In this document: piece by piece, positions 48,949 through 59,109 of the stretch
How the letters are laid out: the number at the start of each line of letters is the position of its first letter
Position numbering within the stretch: position 1 is the stretch's first letter
Assembly: GCA_004009845.1 (NCBI GenBank)
Contig: RMBW01000115.1
Location: forward strand, 29,168-93,167
Direction of reading: 5' to 3'
Source: Davidsoniella eucalypti
Taxonomy: Eukaryota > Ascomycota > Sordariomycetes > Microascales > Ceratocystidaceae
DNA: 64,000 nt
Position numbers and translations under genes: made by a program
Notes under the pieces: model-generated
The model's database searches: none
The model's input: the letters and a program-made list of their open reading frames with translations, nothing else
What the model was told of the DNA's origin: nothing

Positions 48949-49970
48949 GTTGTTGTTGTTGTTGTTGTTGTTCTATTTATCCTCTTGGATCTACATAGTT
49001 TTTAGCTAATACCATTTTCGAGTCCGAGCATTTACAAGCACAGGGTCAACCCACTGAGTACATGTATCTCGATTTTTCTGAGCACCATTTTCTTCTTCCT
49101 CACGCCTGATATGAAAGACCGAGCTCTATCCAGTTACCTGGCGTCCGCTCCCGGGCTTCATGTCCCTCACATCCTCATCCTTCCCCACCCCTGTATAAAG
49201 TTTTCCATCAGAAGGTCTTACAAGGTGATTGTACGACTGTAGCCCTGACAGTTGGCTTGTTCTTCGTCCCGTATCAGAGCTTTGGCTAGCGTCCGTCTCC
49301 CCTTGAACGTGGCAAGCAGCTTTAGGGTGAATCGGGTGCTCCAAGGTCTGGTTCGTCTTCGGCAGGTCCATAAGTGAGTCCTATCTTTGTCTTTTCCGCA
49401 TCTGGCACATGTGAGGACTGCATTCTCGTGCTTTCGGACGGTATGGTAGTCCTTAAAATCGCCGTGCCCAGATAGAGCGGCTAAAACCTTTCCTTGTATG
49501 TTTCTCGGTCCTCCTGGTACGGCTGAACGCTTCAGATTGGGGAAACCCAGGGTTCTGCGTTCTTCATTATCTCTAATGGCCGCCTGGTTCCTAAACCACC
49601 TTTCAAAGTCCTCTTGTTGTCCTTCATGTATCCTCCTCCTAGCTTTGGCGACTGACATTTTCATGTCAGGGTCCTCATACATTCTGAGTTCCTGTCTAGA
49701 CTGTCCCGGGTGTGGGTTCACTGCCGCTGCCTTGGCTAGTTTGTCGGCCTCTTCATTTCCAACTACACCTTCATGTCCAGGTACCCATATGCAGTGTACC
49801 TTTCTGTTCCGGCGCTTCGTCTTAATGGCCTGGATGATGGTTTGTGCTCTGTCCACTTCAGCCTGTGATGAGCCTGGTTTATTCTTCGGGCTGGTCAGGC
49901 GGGTGATTGCCGCTTGATTGTCCAGGCAAAGCCAGACTGTATCACAGTCCTTCAGGGACGCCATCTCCAG
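48949..49970 (-). mobile_element. LINE A, copy 1 (5'-truncated non-LTR retrotransposon)
   Basis: On the minus strand it begins within the RNase H domain, runs through the end of ORF2 and a short 3' UTR, and ends AGAGGATAAATAGAAC(AAC)8 directly against a 12-nt 5S fragment. The 3' 870 bases are nearly identical to 50762-51630, so both insertions are recent, and neither shows heavy C-to-T decay. RNase H in ORF2 is typical of Tad-like fungal LINEs; the clade is an inference because reverse transcriptase is missing. Confidence 0.85.
49218..49964 (-). pseudogene. LINE ORF2 C-terminus: RNase H and zinc-knuckle-like end
   Basis: A 248-residue C-terminal fragment of a non-LTR retrotransposon polyprotein. 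RNase H residues seen: Asp15 in CLDNQAA, His64 in WVPGHEGVVGN and Asp74 in EEADKLAKAA, the last two catalytic positions; the first half of the domain and all reverse transcriptase are cut off by the 5' truncation. A CxxC...H..C group (CARCGKDKDRTHLWTC) follows, as usual at the ends of these ORF2 proteins. Not able to move on its own. Confidence 0.85.
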
Positions 49971-49971
<1 letters not shown>

Positions 49972-50031
<60 letters not shown>

Positions 50032-50187
50032 ATATTTATTCTCTTCCTAAACTATTACGAGTGGATTTTCGAGTCCGGTCGTGCCGATTTTTCTGTCTCC
50101 GGTATATCTTCCACTTCCACCCGTATCCTAGTCCGGGTCCGGACTACCCTCCCGGGCTCCATAGGACGCCTTCAGGGATACCCCCTG
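49972..50187 (-). mobile_element. Short element B, copy 2, with (GTT)20 tail
   Basis: Same 3' unit as copies 1 and 3, here with an expanded tail of 20 repeats at 49972-50031 (others have 7-9). Its left side abuts the RNase H coding end of LINE A copy 1 with no 5S fragment. On the right the similarity ends near GGGGGTATCC at 50187. Either a full B unit, or the 3' end of a longer element extending into 50188-50616. Confidence 0.7.
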
Positions 50188-50616
50188 TAACTTCAAAACA
50201 TCCTCAAACCATTCCCCATAAAAAAGACCCACATCATCCAAGCCCTAAGTGGGGCTACCATCCACGTAATCAGGTGACCGCACCATCCGACGCGCCTCCA
50301 AGAGGCTGGTGATCGAGTGTCGAGAGAAGCAAAAATTGGCGTAGTCGAGTCGGGTGCGATGGTAGAGGCACAGCGACAAGACTCCCGCGCCGCGGGTTGG
50401 GCTTCCGGAACCTTCAAAAATAGGTTGCCCTTCGAGTATGAGTGTGTCTCCCTGAGCTTTGTAGTGTGTAGTGACTCGGGAGACCAGCGATCGCGTGAGT
50501 GTGGCGAAAAGGGGGGCGATTGTTGGTGAGAACATCCCTCGAGAGAGGAAAAAGTCGGGCTCAAGGCCTCATACTCGATGCATCAATAAAGACAAGCGTC
50601 TAAAAAGATAAAAAGA
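50188..50616 (-). other. Unassigned 430-bp block between repeats, possible LINE 5' coding
   Basis: GC-richer than the surroundings, with two overlapping minus-strand frames (50535-50245, 96 codons; 50564-50193, 123 codons). No motif recognised. Lying between element C (5' side) and element B (3' side) on the same strand, it may be the remaining 5' part of an internally deleted LINE. Not a standalone gene on present evidence. Confidence 0.35.
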
Positions 50617-50750
50617 ATGGACAGCAGCATCGGGAATATGTGCTGGTCGCTCTTGAAAACCCACGACGAAGGGGAAAAATTCGTCTTTGGACAAAGGGGG
50701 AGGTAACTTGAACTCAAAGTTACCCCCCCGAGGGTTGTAGGAGGGAAGGT
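50617..50750 (-). repeat. Element C, copy 2
   Basis: On the minus strand it starts ACAACCTTCCCTCC immediately after a 5S 5'-end fragment (ATACGACCACA). It contains a strong hairpin: a G/C-rich stem (GGGGGaGGTAACT pairing with AGTTACCcCCCC) around a GAACTCAA loop at about 50694-50729. Related to 48446-48580 and, inverted, to 51890-52012. Confidence 0.65.
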
Positions 50751-50761
50751 TGTGGTCGTAT

Positions 50762-51630
50762 GTTGTTGTTGTTGTTGTTGTTGTTGTTCTATTTATCCTC
50801 TTGGATCTACATAGTTTTTAGCTAATACCATTTTCGAGTCCGAGCATTTACAAGCACAGGGTCAATCCACTGAGTACATGTATCTCGATTTTTCTGAGCA
50901 CCATTTTCTTCTTCCTCACGCCTGATATGAAAGACCGAGCTCTATCCAGTTACCTGGCGTCCGCTCCCGGGCTTCATGTCCCTCACATCCTCATCCTTCC
51001 CCACCCCTGTATAAAGTTTTCCATCAGAAGGTCTTACAAGGTGATTGTACGACTGTAGCCCTGATAGTTGGCTTGTTCTTCGTCCCGTATCAGAGCTTTG
51101 GCTAGCGTCCGTCTCCCCTTGAACGTGGCAAGTAGCTTTAGGGTGAATCGGGTACTCCAAGGTCTGGTTCGTCTTCGGCAGGTCCATAAGTGAGTCCTAT
51201 CTTTGTCTCTTCCGCATCTGGCACATGTGAGGACTGCATTCTCGTGCTTTCGGACGGTATGGTAGTCCTTAAAATCGCCGTGCCCAGATAGAGCGGCTAA
51301 AACCTTTCCTTGTATGTTTCTCGGTCCTCCTGGTACGGCTGAACGCTTCAGATTGGGGAAACCCAGGGTTCTGCGTTCTTCATTATCTCTAATGGCCGCC
51401 TGGTTCCTAAACCACCTTTCAAAGTCCTCTTGTTGTCCTTCATGTATCCTCCTCCTAGCTTTGGCGACTGACATGAAAATGTCTGGGTCCTCATACATTC
51501 TGAGTTCCTGTCTAGACTGTCCCGGGTGTGGGTTCACTGCCGCTGCCTTGGCTAGTTTGTCCGCCTCTTCATTTCCAACTACACCTTCATGTCCAGGTAC
51601 CCATATGCAGTGTACCTTTCTGTTCCGGTG
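50762..51630 (-). mobile_element. LINE A, copy 2 (5'-truncated)
   Basis: Near-identical to the 3' 870 bases of copy 1 but truncated further into RNase H. Ends on the minus strand with (AAC)9 then ATACGACCACA, a 5S 5'-end fragment. On the other side it meets another 5S fragment (CGGTCGTATG at 51631-51640). Differs from copy 1 by scattered substitutions and by an 8-bp inversion (see findings). Confidence 0.85.
51034..51627 (-). pseudogene. LINE ORF2 C-terminal fragment, second copy
   Basis: Same protein end as 49218-49964 but starting only at NRKVHCIWVPGHEG, so it keeps only the last His and Asp of RNase H. The zinc-knuckle-like CARCGRDKDRTHLWTC end is preserved. No independent function expected. 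Confidence 0.8.
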
Positions 51631-51639
51631 CGGTCGTAT

Positions 51640-51825
51640 GTTGTTGTTGTTGTTGTTGTTGTTATATTTATTCTCTTCCTAAACTATTACGAGTGGATTT
51701 TCGAGTCCGGTCGTGCCGATTTTTCTGTCTCCGGTATATCTTATCCACTTCCACCCGTATCCTAGTCCGGGTCCGGACTACCCTCCCGGGTCTCCATAGG
51801 ACGCCATCCGTAGATACCCCCGTAT
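51640..51825 (-). mobile_element. Short element B, copy 3, inserted in a second 5S gene
   Basis: B unit with (AAC)8 tail. Flanked by 5S 5'-end fragments on both sides: GGTCGTATG at 51632-51640 and CTGTGGTCGTATGTT at 51826-51840 share an 11-nt core. The right-hand fragment is joined to an authentic 5S upstream region, so the insertion broke a second 5S locus. Confidence 0.75.
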
Positions 51826-51880
51826 CTGTGGTCGTATGTTGAGAATTTGGGGCTTAGAAGGCATTATAAAGGAACTGCCG
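51826..51880 (-). promoter_or_regulatory. 5S rRNA promoter and first 14 nt, body lost
   Basis: On the minus strand TTTATAATG lies about 23-31 nt before ACATACGACCACAG, the 5S start. A TATA-like element at that distance is standard for fungal 5S genes. The rest of this 5S gene is absent, replaced by nested retroelements. Confidence 0.65.
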
Positions 51881-51889
51881 AAAGCCGAC

Positions 51890-52012
51890 CGGGACCGTTA
51901 CAACCTTCCCTCCTACAACCCTCGGGGGGGTACCTTTGAGTTCGAGTACCTCCCCCTCCGTCCAAAGACGAATCTTCCCCCTTAGTCGTGGGGTTTAAGA
52001 GCGACCAGCATA
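51890..52012 (+). repeat. Element C, copy 3 (inverted)
   Basis: Plus-strand orientation: ACAACCTTCCCTCCTACAACC onward, then the hairpin with stem GTACC/GGTAC, GAGTTCGAG loop region and TCCAAAGACGAAT. Divergent from the broken 5S promoter. The stem differs from copy 2 yet stays paired. Confidence 0.65.
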
Positions 52013-52188
52013 TACAAAGCTATTGAGTTTGTCAAGCGGAAGACGTTAGCTGTGACAAGGTTTTTTTCTTCTTTTTTTTCGCTCTTCTTGTTTCCTCCTT
52101 ATTGCTTTTACTGCTTCTTTCTACTATTTCCTCCTATTACCTTTCTTTGCTTTTGCACTTATCGCTACATTTCAACCTAGTCTTTAGA

Positions 52189-52219
52189 TAGCTCCATAAG
52201 ATAAATTAATTAAAAAAAA
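52189..52219 (+). repeat. 31-nt dispersed repeat ending in A-run, copy 2
   Basis: One mismatch to 37590-37620; continues into a longer A-run (about 14 A). The stretch from 52031 to 52503 otherwise holds only T-rich and AT-rich DNA and the 3' side of the HET gene. Confidence 0.6.
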
Positions 52220-52503
52220 AAAAAACCCTAGTCTTTAAACTTTAAAATTGCCAAAACAACTTTAATATACAGGCACAACGTTAAATATCTGTTGTATGAT
52301 CTTAGAGATTTGGCAGACGTTAAATATAATCAAATCAAAGGTCGATTTTAAACCTAGTCCTAGTGGTTGCACAGAATACACTGTCAGACATCAAAACATA
52401 CAACAATACACTAGTTTCATATTACAATACCAGCTATAACTACTTGGCTTTTTTTTTCTATTAGAGTTTACACTTATGACTGAGACTGTTGTTATAATAT
52501 CTA

Positions 52504-55500
52504 CTATACTATGATAGATGTTTGAACACGAAAGTTATCTATGTTATGAGTAATATTTATCACATCTTCTTTGATGTAAACTGGAATCCCAAAGACTTTA
52601 TTAGAGTTCATAGCTAGCCTTAGTAGCAAGCATGTCATTCTATGACTATCAAACTTAATCTCTTCATGGCACAAAGACAGCAGTATAAACTCCTGTTTTT
52701 GTGTTACATTGAAATCGATAGATTTGTGATGATAGTCAACTTCCAAGTCACTACGAAAATCATTATTGTCACTCGGACTTTCGTAGATTCTGGTTCTGCC
52801 ATGACGATATTCCTTAGAAACTGGAAGGACAAAACTAGTCAGAATCAGTGAGTTTGGAATTGGATTGGGCTTGTTGCGCAATATTTCGATGATGTCGTTT
52901 CTCTGAAGTAAAGCTCCGATCCTGGTCTCTTCGATGGTGATTTTGTCCGTAGGAGATACAATCAAGCGGCCGTCGGATTTCGTCAATGACGTTCGAATGT
53001 CTCCTTCCTGGTTGATGTGATGAATTTGCGAGATGAATGTCGTAAGTTTTAAAAAGGAATAACAGGTTGTGATGGACCCGACACGACATGCCCAAGACCA
53101 TGATGGGGCTGTTTCATTTCTTTGATAATCAGAAATTACTGTAGTACCCAAGCTGCTCCGTAGCATGTATTTCAAAGGGATTCCGGATGCAAAAGGAATA
53201 TTCCATTTACGTTCTAGCTTTGACGCAACACCTTGAAATGCGTTCAAAAAATCCGTAGGCCGGGATAGCTTCCGACCACAATATCTACGAAGATAGACAT
53301 AGAACTCGTCCCACAGATTAGAATCGGCTTGTTTCTGCATGTCTTTACTTTTGACTTTTGTAACAGCTCGAATAAATTCTTGTGCGGTTGATGTATCAGT
53401 GTCGAGGTTGTCGATGTCGATTATTTTGTGATAGAGAGAGATTATAGAAGAATAGTTGTCGATATTGTCCCGGAAAGATTGTAGCTTTTGTTGATCAAGG
53501 GTGTCGTAGCCGTGATGTTTCACATACATACTCATGCCGTGTATTACGTTTAACAAGTCGCGATATGTGTGTTTGGGGCTGAGCCGAACATGAGGGAAGG
53601 ATGTGTCAAACATTTTAAACCGCAAATATTCGTGCATTGCCAAAACTTGGCGTTGATCACAAAAATCGCCCAACAAAAAGATCTTTGCAATACGGTCTGA
53701 TAATCGAAGCCAATCAAACCCATCCCAGTTGAAACTTGGTTCGAAAAAAGCGGATAGATCGAGGTGAAGAATGTTGTGATCGTTCAAGTATTCGATGTCG
53801 TCCTTTAGAGTAATGTAGTGATCTTTCATGTTGGAATGCATTTTTTTAGAATCGAGCATTCCGATACGAACACCACGCATGATATACCTTTTGAAGAACA
53901 GTAGTGTTTGAAGATAAACAAGTTGGTCATAGGAAGTAGACATGGGACCGAAAGAATAGAAAGTGGCATCATCTTCATATGATACAATATCACCGTGTCG
54001 TCTTAGCGGAATAGAAATAGCAATCTGATGCTGTAAATCGATGGCTTCCATCAATGGGCAGAATTGGTTGATTATGGCGCATGCTTCTTGCGTGATGCCA
54101 CTTACATCGTCCTCCTTCGGGGACATTTCCAAGTAGTAATAGTCGAATAATTTCCGATGGACATCGTCCAACTTCTCTATAGCTCGAATCATTTCTTTGA
54201 TCTTCATCAGCACTACAAGGATTTCATCGAGAACGCCCTCGGACAGCGGCGATACAAAATAGCCATAAGAGACAACTTCAGCAACAAAGTTACCGAGTTT
54301 GAGAGAAGAAGAAAGACATTTGAATGAAAAAGCTAGGGACGTCATGATGGAGGAGATGTCACCCAGGTTTGTAGGCTCTTGGAGACACAGATCAATGGCT
54401 TTGACTCCATGGTGCCCGTGTAGAGAGACCTCTTTGGTCTCCCTAAGAAAACAAACAAGCCGCTGAAATTTCTCAAAGGTTTGATTTTCTACTACCGAAT
54501 ATGAAAGCCAAGACTTCAACGCTTGTCCTCGAAGGAGATATTGCTCGGCCAGTATAAATCCAGAATGGTGGTACTGTGCTAGAACGGGATTGCGTGATGA
54601 TGGCTTTAGATAGCAAGGTTGGTCTCGATCCCATATCAAAGATTCCGAATTGTCGCCACATTTACAACAAAATTCAACAGATATATCGGTGATGTAAAGC
54701 TTTCGTCGAGAAAGTATATCTTCTTGAAATGTCCATCCACGGGTGTTCCAATGGCTTTTTCGGTAGCCCTGGCCAACCATTGAAAACCTATAAACGCCAT
54801 AGAACTGTTCAAGGTAAATTGGCTCACGGTCGGTCTGATAGCCCGGCAGGAAGTCAATATCTTTGCCATCCGGGGCGCAAATCAAGGTGAGATGAGCAGC
54901 CTGGTAGATTTTGTCCATGGCACAGATTTGGGCATGGCGATCTTCCCGGGAATCTTTACTTTCATCCTGAAGAATGCAATATCGGTCAATCCAGAGATAA
55001 GAGAAGCCGAGTTCTGTACAAAGCGCCAGACACTCAGATAACAAATTAGGAACTTGAGTGTTGCCCTTGAAGAATCCTTCACGACGAAACAACGAAAGTG
55101 ACTTGGATGTCAACCGGAGGATCTCCTTGCCACCCAGCTGGGTTTCCCATGTGTAGCTCACGGTAACGTACTTTAGGGAGTCTTGGAGTCTAGGCTTGAC
55201 TAAACACATCTTGTGGACATCGATCAACCGAAATTCTGGAGGAAGCTCATGAATAGCTAGCCTGAATGTTAGTACTTTGCCTTGTATATTGTTGTAGCCC
55301 GGTAAGACTTAATTAAACTTACCTGTGGTCTCGTATGGTTCAAAATCATGCTCTCTCTTGTCACATTCCTCTATCCAGCTCTGAATCATGCCAACTTCAA
55401 AACGTGGAGAGACTCGTGACGACTTTTCAATATCGACGACACTCCAGCGATTCTCATACTTTTCGTAGATTGCAGTAAAGCTAATGAATGCCTTTTCTCC

Positions 55501-55842
55501 ATGGGCACTCAAATAGACTTCAGATCGCCACTTTATTCTGTTGCTTTTGGTTTGCTTTGAAGCTATGTCGAGCAGGTCGGTGATCTTTTGTGGTTGTAGG
55601 GTTGCACCGCAGAATTGGTATCGTTGGATGTTGTATCTCTGCTCGAAATTGATACCTGCAACTAATATTTCGCAGGCAGCACACCTAGGTGTGATGGATC
55701 GGTGGTAATCAATGGCACCCCCAAAATACCACTCAAAGTATGGGAGGACGACATCCTCAAGATCTACCCAAGCTCTTGGAAACACAACAGTTCCTAGGAG
55801 CCATTCGGAACATTTCAAGCAGAATTTCTTTCTGGGCATCAT
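52504..55842 (-). CDS. HET-domain (heterokaryon incompatibility) protein
   Basis: Predicted 1090 residues from exons 55842-55323 and 55256-52504 (66-nt intron, GTAAGT...GGCTAG). HET domains act in non-self recognition and trigger death of fused, incompatible hyphal cells. The domain lies at about residues 203-355 and shows the usual blocks: YVTVSYTWETQ, GFSYLWIDRYCILQD with following Asp/Glu residues, CAMDKIYQAAHLTLICAPDG and RGWTFQEDILSRRKLYIT. The N-terminal 170 residues carry paired cysteines (CLKCSEW; CAACEI) as in many HET proteins. The long C-terminal half has no recognised domain. Start chosen at the MM pair at 55842; an in-frame ATG at 55938 would add a hydrophobic stretch that looks like leader sequence. 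No partner NLR or het-s-like gene is next to it. Confidence 0.92.
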
Positions 55843-57814
55843 GAAGTCCCTGACTTGACAAAGACATATATTGAGAACAGTAGAATAGTGAGCTATTATG
55901 AAGAGGTTGACTTCGGATGAAGAGAAGAATGAAAACATAAAATTCCAGTGCCAGAAGATTGTACAGCATGAAGAGGTGGGCGGGGTTTAAGAGAGGGATC
56001 GATAAAACTGCACTTTCAGAGGACTCCGGAAAGAATAATCAGTGCAGTCCTTTTGGAGACGAGTTGGCCAATGTATTCTTGTCATTAGCAAGAAGTTGGG
56101 TAGAAATTGTCAAACGAGAAATATAATCAGGCTGTGGTGCCCAGTTTCTTACATATTCGCTTGTTGTCTTACCATCACAGATGTTGAAGAGTTAAATATA
56201 TGCACATACAATCATTTGGCTACAGACCTATGCCGAGGGAAGGCCGTTGCATATGTACATATGTATATAGGGTCACGAGATGTTGAGCCCATCTTACATG
56301 TAAGAACTTCTTGTGAATCTTCATAGGCGAGCCTGCAAAAATATCAGCTGACATTGCTCCTTTGGCTGTGTATGATTGCTACTCTATATTTTGATACTAC
56401 TAGGCTCACAGCCCACTCACTAGCATATATCATATATTGATGTATTTGAAAAATGTGATAGACTGAAGTAATGAGATATGAGAGTCTTGCAATATGATTA
56501 TGACTACAATGCAACCCCAAGCCATAGGCAGCAACATTGGTGTCATTATCCATCTCACGTGACTCGTCATGTGACTGCGTGTCGGCTGCTATGAGGGTTG
56601 CCAAAGTAGATGATGATTATAAGGGTTGTCAAAATTTATTGTGTAAAATGCCAAGACTTTTAGTCCAAGTCTAAAGTCGAGACTACTTATAACGTCTTTC
56701 TCTCAAAAACTGTTTTTTGAACCTCCAATTTAACAAGTCGTGATGCTGTAACTATGAAATATTCTAGTGTCCGGCTGTGTTGGCAGGTCACGAGTTTTAT
56801 CGGAGGTATAAACTTTTATCCTTTATATTATGACGAGAAAGTAAACCTTTTTCACTATGTGTTAGTGCGAAGATAGTTGTGTTAATTGCTTGGATGGTAT
56901 TAGCCAAGTGAACCAAAAGTTGTTGTTGAAGAAGAAGTTTGAGAAAGGAGAAACCACCTGGATGGGGAGAAAGGCCGTCTTCTTATACCCAAAGAATTGT
57001 ATGGCCTGAGAAACGTCCTAAAGAAAAGTCCTATATGAAGTCATAATTTACTAGGACTCGGACTTTAACTAGTTGAATTTGTAAGTGGAGTTTGCCAAAA
57101 TATTTGTACCAATCTTCTTTTAACATCAAATGAGCACTCATACACAACTATTCAGAAATACTGAAGAAGGCAGCCATTGAATTTATTGATATGTAGTTTT
57201 TTAACAGGAAACATCTTGGTTCCGAAGTGAACAATGAGTACAGCGGCTTCATGAATTTCTAACTAGCAAGAAAAAGTTCTTTAAGTGTATTAGTGAAAAT
57301 CCTTAATAGAGTATATCAAACTAGCTATATTATGTTTTTGTCGTACATAAGTATGCTTATCTCAAAGGTCTATAATGCGATAGTTTGGCCTTACGACATA
57401 GTATTTAGCATCTAAGATGGAACAAATTGCAAGAAATCTCTTAGTTTTGTACTTTTTGTAAATCTATCATTCCTACATACCAATAATCATGGTATCAAAT
57501 GGTGCAAAGTTTCATTTAGAAGATTTTCGAATAGTTTACGTGAAGCTTGATGCAAGAAGAACAGCTTCGTACACCAAAAATCTTCCAAAGCAACTTCTCT
57601 AGTGGTCAATAGACATATATCATGAATACAATAGTCACACAGGCAATGTCGGAAAGGGCCACATCCTTAGGTTGAAAACTTGACAATAAATCTGCCAATG
57701 CCTATCAAAGACTTCTTTTAGTGCATAAAGTGGCCAATAGTTGATATATCGAAGGCATTGAGAAGAGCCTTCTTGCCTAGTGGCGTTTGAGAAGCGGAGG
57801 TGGGACTGGAAGCT
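55843..57814. other. AT-rich intergenic, nothing firm
   Basis: Upstream region of the HET gene and decayed repeat-like DNA. A stretch near 56920-57000 (GA-rich, then CTTCTTATACCC) looks loosely LTR-like but has no matching partner in the window. No gene supported. Confidence 0.45.
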
Positions 57815-57819
57815 TCAGT

Positions 57820-57998
57820 TGACACGAACTAGGAAGGGACAGAGGCACACAATCTAGAAAGACGATTTCGATTGTTGCCGATGGAGAGGAGAGCTAATAA
57901 CTGTTGGAAAACGGGGGGAATAGGTCCCTATTTATACCCGTTTCTATGCTATCTGCTTAGGTGTATATTTAAGCAAATACCAACTTTAGTCCGTGACA
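57820..57998 (-). repeat. Solo LTR of the gypsy element with 5-bp target duplication
   Basis: 179 bp, plus-strand ends TGACACGAAC and CCGTGACA, the same length and end sequences as the LTR at 59191-59369. Flanked by perfect TCAGT direct repeats at 57815-57819 and 57999-58003. Internal identity is clear but imperfect, so it is older or from a sister copy. A solo LTR forms by recombination between the two LTRs of one insertion. Confidence 0.9.
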
Positions 57999-58003
57999 TC
58001 AGT

Positions 58004-58842
58004 AGCCATAGTAAAATGCATAGTATGTGGATAAAGAGTTGTGGCTATGGTTCAACATTCGTGATGTAGTACAAGCTAATGCCAAGACTTTAGCTTAGGG
58101 TCGGTTTGTATTGTTTCTTTAGAGAAACAAGATAGACTTATGAACAGCGGAAATAGACTATTCATATATGTTTATGTCTTCAATGCAAATTATCTCACTT
58201 CGCTATGAATAGAGAACTGGCAATGTAGTGCTGCACTCCTCATCACCTAAGTGAGTTGTAGACTTGTGACATTGTCATTTAATATAGTCCAGTTACATTA
58301 GCTATAATATAGCAAGTCGACGAAGTAGCAATCAAGGTCATGGTGAGCCACACTTCCTTATACTAGCTATGTTTCTGCTTACTCTCGTAGGACAAATATA
58401 GTTAAGCAACAGAATGAGGCAAAAGCAAGGCTTAACTAGTGGGAAGTGTTAGTGAGAACTACCGTTAAGTAGATTAGTGATGTTGTAGACATCTCATAGT
58501 ATAGCCCCTGATCTCAGAAACATGTAAAATCAATCTGATTATAGTATCACTTTACTATCTCTGACCATCATCATTTTCTTGCTTTGAATATAAATCACCA
58601 ATTGCCCAGAAATACAAGTACGATCGTGATAGTTGTCGTTTGCTAGCCGTGTCAGAGCCTCGCTTTCGGCATGTCCAGAGGTCTGACCTTATACAGACTT
58701 TAGGACTTCAATAAAATCAGGACTTTAGCTATCATGTATTTTTCTTTAATGAGAAGGCCATCGTTAAAATGGTATGATTTGGCTACTAGGCCGATTGGAC
58801 GTCATTTAAAGGACTTTCCTTTCAAAATTGGCCACAGCAGTC
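58004..58842. other. AT-rich intergenic
   Basis: No gene or repeat recognised between the solo LTR and the promoter of the disrupted gene. Confidence 0.4.
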
Positions 58843-58850
58843 TATAAAAA
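58843..58850 (+). promoter_or_regulatory. TATA box of the disrupted gene
   Basis: TATAAAAA followed by T- and CT-rich leader (58865-58980), about 265 bases before the ATG at 59110. The layout matches the active genes in this window. Confidence 0.55.
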
Positions 58851-59109
58851 GGCGTTGCAGTCCTGTTTTTGGGTTTTTTTTCTTTCCATCTTTCATCACC
58901 ATCGATTCATTGACTTACAGTCCATTCTTGATATAACCAGCTTTTATTGATTAGAATTATACCTTCTTCTTCCCATTTTCTCTTACAAGATTAATCATCT
59001 TGTAGTTTGTCAACTCGCTACACAACACCATCTTTTTACAATTCACTTTGAAATTTGATCTAGTATGTATCTCCCATTCTTCTGGCTCTATATCTGTGAA
59101 TCTAACATC

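Noticed and set aside
49914..50312. Frames of 90-132 codons encoding poly-Cys or poly-Val
   Set aside because: They are translations of the (GTT)20 retroelement tail on the wrong strand.
48643..52012. Repeat-induced point mutation as an explanation for copy differences
   Set aside because: LINE copies remain near-identical with intact C-rich coding, so no heavy C-to-T decay is visible by eye; a TpA/ApT index would decide.
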